A DNA stretch of 64,000 nt from Pseudomonas leptonychotis. GTDB lineage: Bacteria; Pseudomonadota; Gammaproteobacteria; Pseudomonadales; Pseudomonadaceae. Below are positions 6,938-15,133 of the stretch, piece by piece. The stretch spans positions 1,984,001 through 2,048,000 of the forward strand of contig NZ_RFLV01000001.1 in the NCBI RefSeq assembly GCF_004920405.1. The letters are read 5' to 3'. The number at the start of each line of letters is the position of its first letter. Positions within the stretch are counted from its first letter, which is position 1. The notes under the pieces are model-generated. The model was not told the origin of the DNA. It ran no database searches and saw only the letters and a list, made by a program, of their open reading frames with translations. The position numbers and the translations under genes were made by a program.

Positions 6938-7471
6938 ATGAAAAATCAAAGTGGTTGGACAGGTTTAGGGGCGCTAGCAGTGGTGTTGTCTGCCGCTATG
7001 GGCGCGCTGCTTGCTCACTACATTGTTTCCTCATTTGATCAAACAACACCCCCGGTCGTGCAGTGGGGTCTGTTAACGGTATTTCTGTTGCCAATGGGTT
7101 TTGCTATCCAGCTGTGGGTAAACCTGAACGGCACCAGGGAGACAAAAGGGCTTTCAGGAAGTGAGCGCCGCCGGATCAGGGTCACCGTCGCCGAAAAAAT
7201 ACGGCAAGTGCAAATCGCGCTGAGCTTTTACATGCTCTCTGCGATTGTCATTGCCCTTGGCCTGTGGTTTTCGCCGGCTAGTTGGGCTGTCTACCATGCG
7301 GTGACGGTGTTCACTGGGCTGAGCTTGGGGATTAGTGTTTCGAGCTTCTTCTTGATACTGCATGAGTGGCGAGAAATATCTAACTTCAAGAGCACTGTTT
7401 TTGAGCGCAGTAGCAGAAACAAACAGTTGGCCAAGAAGCTGGGTGCCCTCGGGCCCAAATCTGGCAAATAA
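6938..7471 (+). CDS. Four-helix membrane protein, second of a coupled pair, unknown
   Basis: The ATG at 6938 lies 3 bp after the stop of the 353-aa gene, so the two are almost surely translated together. Hydrophobic segments are at about residues 9-30, 42-62, 92-112 and 118-141, giving four membrane helices. The loop between helices 2 and 3 is rich in basic residues (SGSERRRIRVTVAEKIRQ) and so is the C-terminal tail (RSSRNKQLAKKL), which places both on the cytoplasmic side. No transporter or channel family is recognised. A soluble partner plus a small membrane protein is a common build for sensor-effector pairs, which is the basis for a guess at membrane-acting exclusion or abortive infection. 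Confidence 0.75.
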   Translation: MKNQSGWTGLGALAVVLSAAMGALLAHYIVSSFDQTTPPVVQWGLLTVFLLPMGFAIQLWVNLNGTRETKGLSGSERRRIRVTVAEKIRQVQIALSFYMLSAIVIALGLWFSPASWAVYHAVTVFTGLSLGISVSSFFLILHEWREISNFKSTVFERSSRNKQLAKKLGALGPKSGK

Positions 7472-7482
7472 GCCGGCTGAAT

Positions 7483-7509
7483 AAAAGGGCACTAAGGTGC
7501 CCTTTTTTA
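7483..7509 (+). terminator. Rho-independent terminator of the repressor/conversion operon
   Basis: AAAAGGGCAC and GTGCCCTTTT pair around a TAAG loop and run into T's. It lies just after the 177-aa membrane protein and ends the operon that begins with the repressor. Confidence 0.85.
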
Positions 7510-7616
7510 TTGCCTGCAATAAAGCCCTAGTCGGCTGCGAGTTCGATTCTAGAGGGGGTTGCATATTTAAAATTGGCAGTATGTTCAAGACTCACTGCCA
7601 TTGAAGGAGTATGCAG

Positions 7617-7802
7617 ATGAGTACCGGAGTTCTTGAGGCTGTTGTTGATCAACCAAGCGGGATGGTTGCACAGCCCATGATGGAGTGCGTTACGCCAGAG
7701 GAGCGGCTGCTGTTGCGGTTTTATCGCCAGCTTGGCGAGGTTGAGCAGGTATTTATGCGCCGGGCCATTGAAGCAATGGTGTTGCGCGAGTCGCCCAGCT
7801 GA
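7617..7802 (+). CDS. Small insulated phage protein, unknown (61 aa)
   Basis: Two ATGs lie 6 bp apart; I chose 7617 because AAGGAG (7604-7609) is 7 bases before it. The product is a short helical protein (TPEERLLLRFYRQLGEVEQV, then FMRRAIEAMV) with no membrane segment. It is a separate unit: a terminator lies before it (7483-7509) and another right after it (7807-7832), and TTGCAT (7559) with TATGTT (7580) is a weak possible promoter. Its length and isolation suggest a regulator or an antitoxin-like adaptor, but no family is recognised. Confidence 0.6.
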   Translation: MSTGVLEAVVDQPSGMVAQPMMECVTPEERLLLRFYRQLGEVEQVFMRRAIEAMVLRESPS

Positions 7803-7806
7803 ACAG

Positions 7807-7832
7807 AAAGCCCCGCGCGTCGGGGCTTTTTT
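7807..7832. terminator. Bidirectional terminator between the 61-aa gene and the late tail operon
   Basis: AAAGCCCCG and CGGGGCTTT flank a short CGCGT loop, with T's on the plus side and A's (T's on the minus strand) on the other. It serves two convergent genes, and the stop codon of gene D (7831-7833) overlaps its right edge. Confidence 0.85.
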
Positions 7833-9093
7833 ATGCCTGGGTGGTTTGCAGCTTTTGCCACTCGCGATCCACCGCCCGTTGCGCGCTGTCTTTGCTGGCA
7901 TACAGGTGCGTGAGGCGTTTGGGGGTGGTTTGCTCGCCGGCGGTTAGTTGCTTTTGCTCGCCGGTTTTGTCGTCGCGGTAGGTGGCCACCACGCCGGTGT
8001 AGGCCGCGCCCTCGGCCAGGTCGGTCAGGTCGTCGCCTTCGGGCAGCTGGGATTCCAGATCCAGGCTGGTGGTGTAGCTCTCTGATGTGAAGCTGTGGCG
8101 CAGGTTGCCGCCGAGCCAAACGATGGCGGCTATCTCGGCTTTGATGCCGGTGAGGCTGTAGGTTTGGTCTGGCGTGAGTTCGGGCCGGCCCTTGGCCAGG
8201 CTGTAGCTGAGGGTGGCGGTGCCGCGTTGCAGGCGCTGCCATTCAGCGCGGGCGGCGTGTAGGGCTGCGGCGCGTGATGTGTAGGTGTGGCGCAGCTCTT
8301 TGAGGTTATCGCCGCCGCCTGCGATGGCCTCTTTTTTGTCGGCGCTGTTCACTTCGTAGTGGTAGGCCTTGGCCCCGGTGTAGCTGTCGCGGTCGGCTTG
8401 CAGAAAGCGGTGCTGGTCGCCGTCTTGCCGGGTGAGGGTTACATGGGGCAGGGCGATGCCGCTGGCGGTGGTGCTGTTGCCGGTGGGCATAAACAACAGG
8501 CGGCCGGCTTTGATGTTGCTGATGGCGTCGTACATTTTGCCGAGGCGGCTGAGCAGGTTGGCGTCGCTCTCGTTGGCTTGGTCCAGGTGCAGCAGCTCGA
8601 TGCTGCTGAGCACGGCGCTGATCACCGGGCTTAAACCATGGGCTGCGGCCACGGTGGCCACCACTGCGCCCAATGTGGTGGCGTGGAAGCTGCGCTCGCG
8701 CTTGGTTTTCAACGTGCCGCGCAGATCTGCACTGCGGGCGCGGATGTTGAGCGCGTCGGGGGCGCCGCTGTGCTCGGTTTCGTCCACGGTGTAGCTGCCT
8801 TTGTCCACCAGCCCGGTGTCACTCCAGCCCAGCCAGAGGCGCAGCACGGCACCGCGCGGGGGGATGGCCAGCAGGCCGTCGTGGTCGCTGAGTTGGATGT
8901 CGAGCTGGTCGGCTTCCATGCCTCGGTTGTCGGTCAGGTCGATGCTGACAAGGCGCTGCTCGATGGCGGCGGTGATGTCGGTACCGTCCACCAGTACGCG
9001 GCAGATGGGGCGCGGGTAGGCGGTGGCGCCGCGGTAGGCGTCTGCGGCTTTGCCGAGTAGGCCCTTGGCCTGGGTGATGGCCTGATTGATCAC
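7831..9093 (-). CDS. D: P2 D-like late control / tail hub protein
   Basis: At 420 aa it matches the P2 gpD family: an N-terminal segment with CRVLVDGTDITAAIEQRLVS, then DQLDIQLSDHDG and LRLWLGW, which is the conserved start of the baseplate hub fold. The hub joins the tail tube to the spike made by gpV. The gene lies at the promoter-distal end of the leftward late tail transcript and overlaps U by 4 bp (ATGA). No ogr gene follows it, unlike P2. Confidence 0.93.
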   Translation of the reverse strand: MINQAITQAKGLLGKAADAYRGATAYPRPICRVLVDGTDITAAIEQRLVSIDLTDNRGMEADQLDIQLSDHDGLLAIPPRGAVLRLWLGWSDTGLVDKGSYTVDETEHSGAPDALNIRARSADLRGTLKTKRERSFHATTLGAVVATVAAAHGLSPVISAVLSSIELLHLDQANESDANLLSRLGKMYDAISNIKAGRLLFMPTGNSTTASGIALPHVTLTRQDGDQHRFLQADRDSYTGAKAYHYEVNSADKKEAIAGGGDNLKELRHTYTSRAAALHAARAEWQRLQRGTATLSYSLAKGRPELTPDQTYSLTGIKAEIAAIVWLGGNLRHSFTSESYTTSLDLESQLPEGDDLTDLAEGAAYTGVVATYRDDKTGEQKQLTAGEQTTPKRLTHLYASKDSAQRAVDREWQKLQTTQA

Positions 9094-9530
9094 AGCAGGC
9101 CTCGCAGGATGGTGCCGCCGGCGCCGATGGCGCTGCCGATTAGATCCACTCGGCCGTCGTCGATACGCTTGAGCACCAGGCTGAACTCAATGCGCCGTGC
9201 TGCACCGTCGCGGAAAAACAGGGTGCGGGTTTCACTGAGGCTTTCGATCACCCATACGCCGTAGATTTTGCCGGTGCCTTCCACCAGTGGCCAGGCCTTG
9301 CCGGTGTCCGCCATAAAACGCAGGGCGTCGAGGGTGAGCTGGCTGCCAGCCAGGGCTGAAAGCAGCACGCCGGGCAGGGTGATGGTGTCTTCCCCTCGGC
9401 CCAGGAACTGCCGCGCCGGGTTGGTGCCGATGCGGCTGGTGGTGCCGTGGCGCCAGTCGGTTTGCCGTTGGAATTCCTGATAAGCCAGGGTTTCCAGGCT
9501 AAAGATAAACATGCCGAGCGCCATCATCAT
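9090..9530 (-). CDS. U: P2 U-like tail tube terminator
   Basis: The 146-aa protein closely follows P2 gpU as I recall it: MMMALGMFIFSLETL at the start, FLGRGEDTITLPGVLL, then DTGKAWPLVEGTGKIYGVW and RRIEFSLVLKRID. gpU caps the tail tube and fixes its end. AAGGAG lies 10 bases before the first of three tandem ATG codons at 9530. It follows the tape measure gene with a 20-bp gap. Confidence 0.93.
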   Translation of the reverse strand: MMMALGMFIFSLETLAYQEFQRQTDWRHGTTSRIGTNPARQFLGRGEDTITLPGVLLSALAGSQLTLDALRFMADTGKAWPLVEGTGKIYGVWVIESLSETRTLFFRDGAARRIEFSLVLKRIDDGRVDLIGSAIGAGGTILRGLL

Positions 9531-9550
9531 GGGCGGGTACTCCTTGTGGG

Positions 9551-12112
9551 TTAGTCCTGGTCACTGAGGGTGCTGCGAGCACGCACTTGGCTGCGCTGTT
9601 GGATCTTGGCCACCTCAATGGCCACCAGCCGGGCGAGTGCTTGCTCATCCATGCCGGCGCTGGGGTGCACGTTGATGATCACGTTGGGCGCTGCGCTGGC
9701 CACCGCTTGGCTGCCACTGCTGGCACTCAGCGGCGGGCGGTTGTCCATGGCGATGGCGCCGCTGCCCACGCTGGCACTGAGCGCCAACGCGCCGGCCTGG
9801 GTGAGTTTTTTGCCGATGCCGGTGAGCGCTTGCAGGGGGCCGGCTTCGCCACCCGTTAGGCCTTGGGCAAGGCCTTGCATGGTGAAGTCGCCCAGCTCAG
9901 CGAACACCCGCGAGGGGCTGTGAATGCCGAGCTTTTCCTTGAACCAGCCGATGGTGCTTTCGCCGGCGCCGCTGATGGCGTCGTTAACACGGCCTAGGCT
10001 GCTGGTGATGCCGTTCACCAGCCCGGTGATGAGCATGCCGCCGAACTCGGTAAAGCGTGCCGGCATATCGGCGCCGAAGTAGTTCATCACGCCGGCGAAG
10101 GCGCGGTAGAACAAGCCCAGCGGCGAGAAGTTGAGGATGGTGGCGGCAATGCCGCCTAGGCCACCGCTAAAGCCCTGTTTGATTTCCGCCCAGAGGCCGA
10201 GGAAATAGGGCCCGATTTTGTCCCAGTTTCTGTAGATGAGGTACGCGCCGGCGGCGATGGCGGTGATGGCCAAACCTATGGGGTTCATCATCAGCGCGCG
10301 GCCGATAAACAGGATGCCTTTGCCCACCAGGGGCAGGGCGGTTTTGCCTAAGTTGAACAGGGTGCCGGCTAAGCCTGCGCCCTTGATGCCGAACAGCGTC
10401 ATGCCATAACGCACAATGGCGAACGGGCCGAGGATGCTGGCCATGGCCAGGGTGAGGCCGCCCATGCCCGCCATGAGAATGCCCACGCCAGCGGCGGTTT
10501 TGATGATGTTGGCCGTCAGTTTAGGGTTCTCGGCAATCCAACCTTTTACGCCGCCGATGATGCCGGTGAGGCTTTGCGCCACCTCGCGCATGGGGCCGTT
10601 CTGCTGGTCCTGCATCTGGATGCCCAGGTCTTCCCAGGCGCTGCCCAGGGCGGAGAGGTCGCCGCGCAGGTTGTCGGCCATCACCTTTGAGGTGGTGCTG
10701 GCTTCGCCCTCAGTTTTGCGCAGGGTGCCGATAAATTCCTGCAGGGCGCCGGTACCGGCTTGCTTAACCAGTACTTGCATACCGGCCACGGCTTCCTCGC
10801 CGGCGATGGCTTTGAGCAGCCCCGCGCGGTCGGCGTCGCCGAGGTTTTTGGTTTTCTCGTAGATCTCCTGCAGCACGGTGGGCATGTCGCGCAGGTTGCC
10901 GTCGGCGTCCTTGGCGCTGATGCCGAGGGTGTCCAAGGCATCGGCGGCAGCCTTGGGTGGTGCACTGAGGCGCCCGAGGATGGCGCGCAGTGCGGTACCG
11001 CCCATGCTGCCCTGGATACCCGCGTCGCCCAGCTTGCCGGCCATGGCAGCCACGGTTTCGATGTCTTGGCCAACGCTGGCGGCCACTGGGCCGGCGTACT
11101 TCATGGTTTCGCCGAGCATTTGCAGGTTGGTGTTGGAGCGGGTGAAGGCACCCACCAGCACGTCACCCAGGCGGCCGGTTTCACTGGCTTTCAGGTTGAA
11201 GCCGGTGAGAATGTTGGAGGCGATATCGGCGGTTTCTGCCAGGTCGCTGTCGCCTGCCTTGGCCAGATCGAGCATGCCCGGCATGGCGTCTTGGATGGCT
11301 TTAGGGTCGAAGCCTGCCATGCCGAGGAAGCCCTGGGCGTCTGCTGCTTGGCCAGCGGTAAACTGGGTACTGGCGCCGAGCTGGCGCGCTTGGTCGCGCA
11401 ATGCCTGCAGCTGGGGGTCGTCTTTTTGCAGGCGGGTGAGGGCCTGCACCTTGCTCATGCTGGCGTCGAACTCCAGCCCGGGCGCCATCATCTGCGCGCC
11501 GGCATACAGAATGCCGCTACCAGTGGCCAAACCCGCCGCGCCGGTACCGGCCATGCTGCCGGCCAGCCCTTGGGTTTTCTCGTACTGTTGTTTGGCGCGG
11601 CCCAGGCGTTGTTGCTGGGCTGTCACGCGCTTGAGGCGGTTCTCTTGCTGGGTGAGCGCTTGGGTGGTGGCGCTGATTTTGCTGCGCAGCTCTCGCTCAT
11701 GCTGGCCCAGGTTGCGGGTGCTGATGCCGGCGGCGCTGAGTTTGCCGCGCAGGCCTTGCAGCTCTCGCTGCTGCTCGCTGTGCTTTTGCTTGAGGTGGGT
11801 GGCCTCGCGCACGGCGCGTTTGAATTCGTTGTTGAGTTGCTTGGTAGGAGTGGCCGTGTTGGCCATGGCCTGGCTGAGCTGGCGCACTTTGTCGCGGCTG
11901 GCTTGCAGGGCGCTGCCGGTTTTCTCGGCCTCGCCTTTGAGCATACGAAAACTGGACACGTCGCGCTGTTGGCTTTGCAGGCCTTTAAGGTCGGCGCGGG
12001 TGTCTTTGAGGGCGCGGCCCAAGCCGATGGTGCCGTTGGCAATGGCGCGTAGGGGGCGGCTGGCGCGATCCAGCGTTTGCAGCCCCACCCGTAGCAGTAA
12101 ATCACGCGCCAT
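9551..12112 (-). CDS. T: P2 T-like tail tape measure protein
   Basis: At 853 aa this is the longest structural gene. It starts with a coiled-coil region (residues 30-190, rich in Gln, Lys and Ala heptads), followed by the conserved TP901/P2 tape-measure core (ASMSKVQALTRL, then AGQAADAQGFLGMAGFDPKA). Several hydrophobic segments follow around residues 530-640, which may help form a channel for DNA entry. The C-terminal part has the common phrase LGIHSPSRVFAELGDFTMQG. Its length sets tail length. The start overlaps the end of E' by 11 bp. Confidence 0.95.
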   Translation of the reverse strand: MARDLLLRVGLQTLDRASRPLRAIANGTIGLGRALKDTRADLKGLQSQQRDVSSFRMLKGEAEKTGSALQASRDKVRQLSQAMANTATPTKQLNNEFKRAVREATHLKQKHSEQQRELQGLRGKLSAAGISTRNLGQHERELRSKISATTQALTQQENRLKRVTAQQQRLGRAKQQYEKTQGLAGSMAGTGAAGLATGSGILYAGAQMMAPGLEFDASMSKVQALTRLQKDDPQLQALRDQARQLGASTQFTAGQAADAQGFLGMAGFDPKAIQDAMPGMLDLAKAGDSDLAETADIASNILTGFNLKASETGRLGDVLVGAFTRSNTNLQMLGETMKYAGPVAASVGQDIETVAAMAGKLGDAGIQGSMGGTALRAILGRLSAPPKAAADALDTLGISAKDADGNLRDMPTVLQEIYEKTKNLGDADRAGLLKAIAGEEAVAGMQVLVKQAGTGALQEFIGTLRKTEGEASTTSKVMADNLRGDLSALGSAWEDLGIQMQDQQNGPMREVAQSLTGIIGGVKGWIAENPKLTANIIKTAAGVGILMAGMGGLTLAMASILGPFAIVRYGMTLFGIKGAGLAGTLFNLGKTALPLVGKGILFIGRALMMNPIGLAITAIAAGAYLIYRNWDKIGPYFLGLWAEIKQGFSGGLGGIAATILNFSPLGLFYRAFAGVMNYFGADMPARFTEFGGMLITGLVNGITSSLGRVNDAISGAGESTIGWFKEKLGIHSPSRVFAELGDFTMQGLAQGLTGGEAGPLQALTGIGKKLTQAGALALSASVGSGAIAMDNRPPLSASSGSQAVASAAPNVIINVHPSAGMDEQALARLVAIEVAKIQQRSQVRARSTLSDQD

Positions 12113-12224
12113 GCATACGCTCCCATCGTTCGCGGGCGCGCTCGCGCCAGTCCATCAGTTCAGGCAGGGGCATGGCATTCATTTGCTCGGGGCCCCAGTG
12201 GAAAACCATGGCAATGTCGGCCAT
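12102..12224 (-). CDS. E': P2 E'-like tail protein segment (GpE domain)
   Basis: From the internal ATG at 12224 the frame gives 40 aa (MADIAMVFHWGPEQM, then MPLPELMDWRERARERW), the GpE/E' signature of P2-like phages. In P2 this part is mostly made as the extension of gpE by a -1 ribosomal frameshift, and the same is possible here: the frame is open upstream to the T6G site at 12272-12278, one base back from the E frame. The E+E' product acts as a tail assembly chaperone next to the tape measure. Whether the short internal start is used is not known. Confidence 0.85.
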   Translation of the reverse strand: MADIAMVFHWGPEQMNAMPLPELMDWRERARERWERMHGA

Positions 12225-12232
12225 GGCGTCAT

Positions 12233-12535
12233 CTACGCAGTGGGGGTATCCGTCGGGGCCTCCTTCTTCTGCAAAAAAGCGGCGATGGCATCCGCGCAGC
12301 TGAGCAAATCAGCGGGCTCCAGGGCGGCCACTTCTTGCTCGGTGAGCGTTGGGTTGCTGATGCGCGGCACCAGGCGGATGGTGGCGTTTACGTCGCCGTT
12401 GAGCAGGTCTAGCAGCTTGAGGCCGCGCAGTTCTCCGGCGGCGGGTTTGCGCAGGTTGATGCTGGTCACGCTGGTTTCGCCGCGCTTGATCGGTTCTTCC
12501 AGGGTGATGGATTCGCTGAATGTGGCTTTTTTCAC
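12233..12535 (-). CDS. E: P2 E-like tail assembly chaperone
   Basis: I chose the GTG at 12535 (VKKATFSESITLEEPIKRG) because AAGGAG lies 8 bases upstream; the longer frame starting at 12616 has no such site. This gives 100 aa, close to P2 gpE (91 aa). The typical stretch SINLRKPAAGELRGLKLLDL is present. Near the end, codons GCT TTT TTG create the run TTTTTTG at which P2 ribosomes slip back one base to make E+E'. E ends at 12233, inside the E' reading frame region. Confidence 0.88.
   Translation of the reverse strand: MKKATFSESITLEEPIKRGETSVTSINLRKPAAGELRGLKLLDLLNGDVNATIRLVPRISNPTLTEQEVAALEPADLLSCADAIAAFLQKKEAPTDTPTA
12272..12278 (-). promoter_or_regulatory. Programmed -1 frameshift site (TTTTTTG) joining E to E'
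   Basis: The minus strand reads TTTTTTG within the E codons GCT TTT TTG. A slip of one base back gives an open frame that runs without a stop into E' (through the ADIAMVFHWGP motif) to the stop at 12102. P2 uses a T6G run at the same place in its E gene. No downstream pseudoknot was modelled. Confidence 0.85.
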
Positions 12536-12619
12536 GGGTGTTCTCCTTGGTGATGGGGTTGCCGCCAGCTCAATGGCTGGCGGCGGGTTGCGAAACGGTG
12601 GGCGTTGCCCGGGCACGGT

Positions 12620-13135
12620 TTACAGGCCGATGGCTTTGCGGTGCTCGGCGAGGCGGTCTTCACCGTTGACGATGAATACGAAGTTGAGCAGGTCGATCTC
12701 GATCTCGACGTTGCCGTCGATGCTCAGTTTGTAATAGGTGCAGACGGTGGTGATTTTCTGCTCGGTGTCTTCACCGGGCTTGGCGTCGCCAAAATCAATC
12801 TCTTCATGGCGGCCACGGGCGACGATCTCCACGGCGCTGACTTCGCCGGTGTCGTCGCGCTGGATAGCACCCGCCCAGCGCAGCATCACGCCGTCGACTT
12901 TGACCATGCCGTATTGGCGCAGCATGGTTGTGTCCCAGCCGCCTAGGGTCCAGTCGAACTGGATGCCGTCGTCACCGTGGCCGAGGTCGACCTTGACGGG
13001 GCCGTCCATGCCGCCGGCGCGGAAGTCTTCGAGCTTGCGGCTGAGCTTGGGCACCGTGACGCTGGCGCACTGGCCCACGTAGCTGACGCCGTCGTTAAAC
13101 AGGTTCATGTTCTTGAGTTTTTTGGGCAGGGCCAT
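12620..13135 (-). CDS. FII: P2 FII-like major tail tube protein
   Basis: The 171-aa protein starts MALPKKLKNMNLFNDGVSYV and holds the family phrases VTVPKLSRKLEDFRAGGMDG and LGGWDTTMLRQYG, as in P2 gpFII. It forms the inner tube of the contractile tail. It lies 46 bp downstream of the sheath gene, the same pair order as in P2. Confidence 0.95.
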   Translation of the reverse strand: MALPKKLKNMNLFNDGVSYVGQCASVTVPKLSRKLEDFRAGGMDGPVKVDLGHGDDGIQFDWTLGGWDTTMLRQYGMVKVDGVMLRWAGAIQRDDTGEVSAVEIVARGRHEEIDFGDAKPGEDTEQKITTVCTYYKLSIDGNVEIEIDLLNFVFIVNGEDRLAEHRKAIGL

Positions 13136-13181
13136 GGCTGGGCGCTCCTACAACGCGGCCGGGCCGCGTGGGTAAATGGGG

Positions 13182-14372
13182 TTAGGCGTTGATGCGGCTG
13201 GCGAAGTCGACCAGGTAGCGGTCGGTGATGCGCTGGCGCAGGGTGAGGTCTTCCAGCGGCGGCACCGGGGTGTAGTCGTAATCCAGGTAGAGCTTGCCGG
13301 CCTTGAGGGTGTCCTTGTCGTTGGCGGCCTCGTCGTACCAGCACTCGCCGCCGATCAGGTAGCCCAGGCGCGTGAGCTCGCGGAACTTGGCGTTGATGCC
13401 CTCGACGATGTCGCGCACCAGGCTGGGGTGCATGGGTTTGTCGACGGCCCAGAAGTGCGCCTCGGCCATGGTGTCGGCCAGTACCTGGGCGGTGCGGGTG
13501 TAGTTCTCGAAGGCAAACAGCGGATCATCGCTGCAGGTGCGTGAGCCCCAGAAGCGGAAACCCTCACGGCGGATCAGGGTGGTGACCTCGCCGGCGTTGA
13601 GCAGGCCAGCGTCGGTGGCGGGGTTTTGCAAGTCCCAGTACACGTCGCGGCTCAGGCCGGTTACGCCGTTGACGGGCACGTTGGACAGGGTTTTGTGCCA
13701 GCCCACTTGCTCGTCCAGCTTGGCGCGTAGGCCCAGGGCGCGGGCGACTGCTGCAGCCGGGGCGTTGGCGCTGGTGGTGGTGTTCCAGGATACAAAATCC
13801 GGCCAAATGAGCATCAGCTCGCGCCCGCCGAAGTTCTCGCGGTAGGCCAAGGCCTCGGAGACGGTGGCGCACTCCCAGCAGCTGGCATAGGCAAAGGCGC
13901 GCAGCTGCTGTGCCAGGCTGACCAGCTCGGTGGTGACGGCCAGCGTATCCAGCCCCGGCACACCGAGAATGCGCGGCTTAACGCCGAGTTGGGCCTCGGC
14001 GGCGAGCAGGGCTTTCATGCCGGTGTATTTACCCTGGGCGGTAACGCCGCCGATGATCTTGCTGGTTTGGTCTGCCTGCTTGGCGGCATCGTCTGCGCCG
14101 TCGCCATCAGCCACGCGCACCACGATGGTGATGGGGCTGGCTTGGTCGGCGATGGCGTCCAGCGCTTGCGCCAGGGTGCCCAGGGTGCCGGCTTTGCCGG
14201 AGGCGGTGAGCACGTCGGTGATCAGCACCGGGGTGTCGAGCGGGAAGAATGCCGCGTCGGCATCGCTGCCCGTGCAAACCATGCCCACCACGGCGGTGGC
14301 GACGGTACGAATAGGGCGCGTGCCCTCGTTGATTTCAACGACGCGGACGCCGTGGTGGTAGTCGGTAGGCAT
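13182..14372 (-). CDS. FI: P2 FI-like contractile tail sheath
   Basis: The 396-aa protein begins [20 protein letters not shown] and carries the sheath-family phrases [10 protein letters not shown] and [20 protein letters not shown]. It forms the contractile outer sheath. GCAGGAG lies 6 bases before the ATG. The 186-bp gap upstream, which begins with the terminator of the tail fibre genes, suggests a separate promoter for FI-FII-E-T-U-D, as in P2; no clear -35/-10 was identified. Confidence 0.95.
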   Translation of the reverse strand: MPTDYHHGVRVVEINEGTRPIRTVATAVVGMVCTGSDADAAFFPLDTPVLITDVLTASGKAGTLGTLAQALDAIADQASPITIVVRVADGDGADDAAKQADQTSKIIGGVTAQGKYTGMKALLAAEAQLGVKPRILGVPGLDTLAVTTELVSLAQQLRAFAYASCWECATVSEALAYRENFGGRELMLIWPDFVSWNTTTSANAPAAAVARALGLRAKLDEQVGWHKTLSNVPVNGVTGLSRDVYWDLQNPATDAGLLNAGEVTTLIRREGFRFWGSRTCSDDPLFAFENYTRTAQVLADTMAEAHFWAVDKPMHPSLVRDIVEGINAKFRELTRLGYLIGGECWYDEAANDKDTLKAGKLYLDYDYTPVPPLEDLTLRQRITDRYLVDFASRINA

Positions 14373-14511
14373 GTGCGGCTCCTGCAGCTGCGCGGTGATG
14401 GTCTGGGTGCCAAGTGGGGCGGATCAGTGAGCCTTGAGGGTGACGCGCGCGCGAGGGCCGGGCCAGCGGCGGGCGTTGTTGGTGCGGGCCTGAAAACGCA
14501 GAGCAGGCAGG

Positions 14512-14539
14512 CAAAGAAAAGCCCCGGCGGGCGGGGCTT
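14512..14539 (-). terminator. Terminator after the tail fibre genes
   Basis: On the minus strand AAGCCCC pairs with GGGGCTT around a 7-base loop and is followed by TTTCTTTG. It lies 20 bp past the stop of the tail fibre assembly gene and separates it from the sheath operon. Confidence 0.8.
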
Positions 14540-14558
14540 AAAGGGGCGGGCGTATGGG

Positions 14559-15131
14559 TTAGGCGTTGTTGCCAACACCCGCCACGGCAGCCTCGATGCT
14601 GGCGATGGTTTCGGCGGCGATGTCTTGCGCTTGCTCCACCTCGCCGGCGACCATGGCGTTGCGAATCAGTTCTTTAGCATTCAGGCGCACGGTGCGTAGG
14701 TACACCAGGGCGGTGTTGTACTGCGCTGCCTCGGCCAGGATGCTGTCGGCCGCCTGTTGCGCGGTGCGCCCGCCAATGGCGTAGGCGGCGACCATGGGCG
14801 GCACGTCGCCCTGGTAGTTGGCTGCGGCAAACTGCTCGGCCTCGATTCGGGCGCGGTCGTATTCCACGGCGCGAAGCGGGTCACCGGCGACGGCTTGGCG
14901 GGCGGCGTCGGCGGCAGCGTCAATTTGTGCGCATAGGTTATTGGCATTGGCCGGAGGCGGATCTAGTAGAACAGGAACCCCGGCTTGATCAGAGCCGATG
15001 CTCTTTCCTCCCGACTGACCTTCCATAAGAACAGCGTATCTATCGGCGGTAATTTCAGCAGCGTCAGCTGGCATCTGATCGCCGTGGATTGCCTGGGAAT
15101 AAAAACCGTTTGTAGATGGTGAATAAAACAT
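14559..15131 (-). CDS. Tail fibre assembly protein (chaperone)
   Basis: The N-terminus (MFYSPSTNGFYSQAIHGDQM, then PADAAEITADRYAVLMEGQS) is typical of tail fibre assembly proteins that follow the fibre gene in P2, Mu and many Pseudomonas prophages. The rest (residues 70-190) is Ala-rich and helical. It helps fold or attach the fibre encoded just upstream, from which it is separated by only 2 bp. Fibre and assembly protein usually match each other, so this pair is likely a swapped cassette. Confidence 0.85.
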   Translation of the reverse strand: MFYSPSTNGFYSQAIHGDQMPADAAEITADRYAVLMEGQSGGKSIGSDQAGVPVLLDPPPANANNLCAQIDAAADAARQAVAGDPLRAVEYDRARIEAEQFAAANYQGDVPPMVAAYAIGGRTAQQAADSILAEAAQYNTALVYLRTVRLNAKELIRNAMVAGEVEQAQDIAAETIASIEAAVAGVGNNA

Positions 15132-15133
15132 TG

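Noticed and set aside
10878..12734. A 618-codon open frame on the plus strand opposite the tape measure gene
   Set aside because: It is antisense to gene T, whose homology is certain. High GC makes long mirror frames common; the product is Arg/Ser/Pro-rich and has no ribosome site of note.
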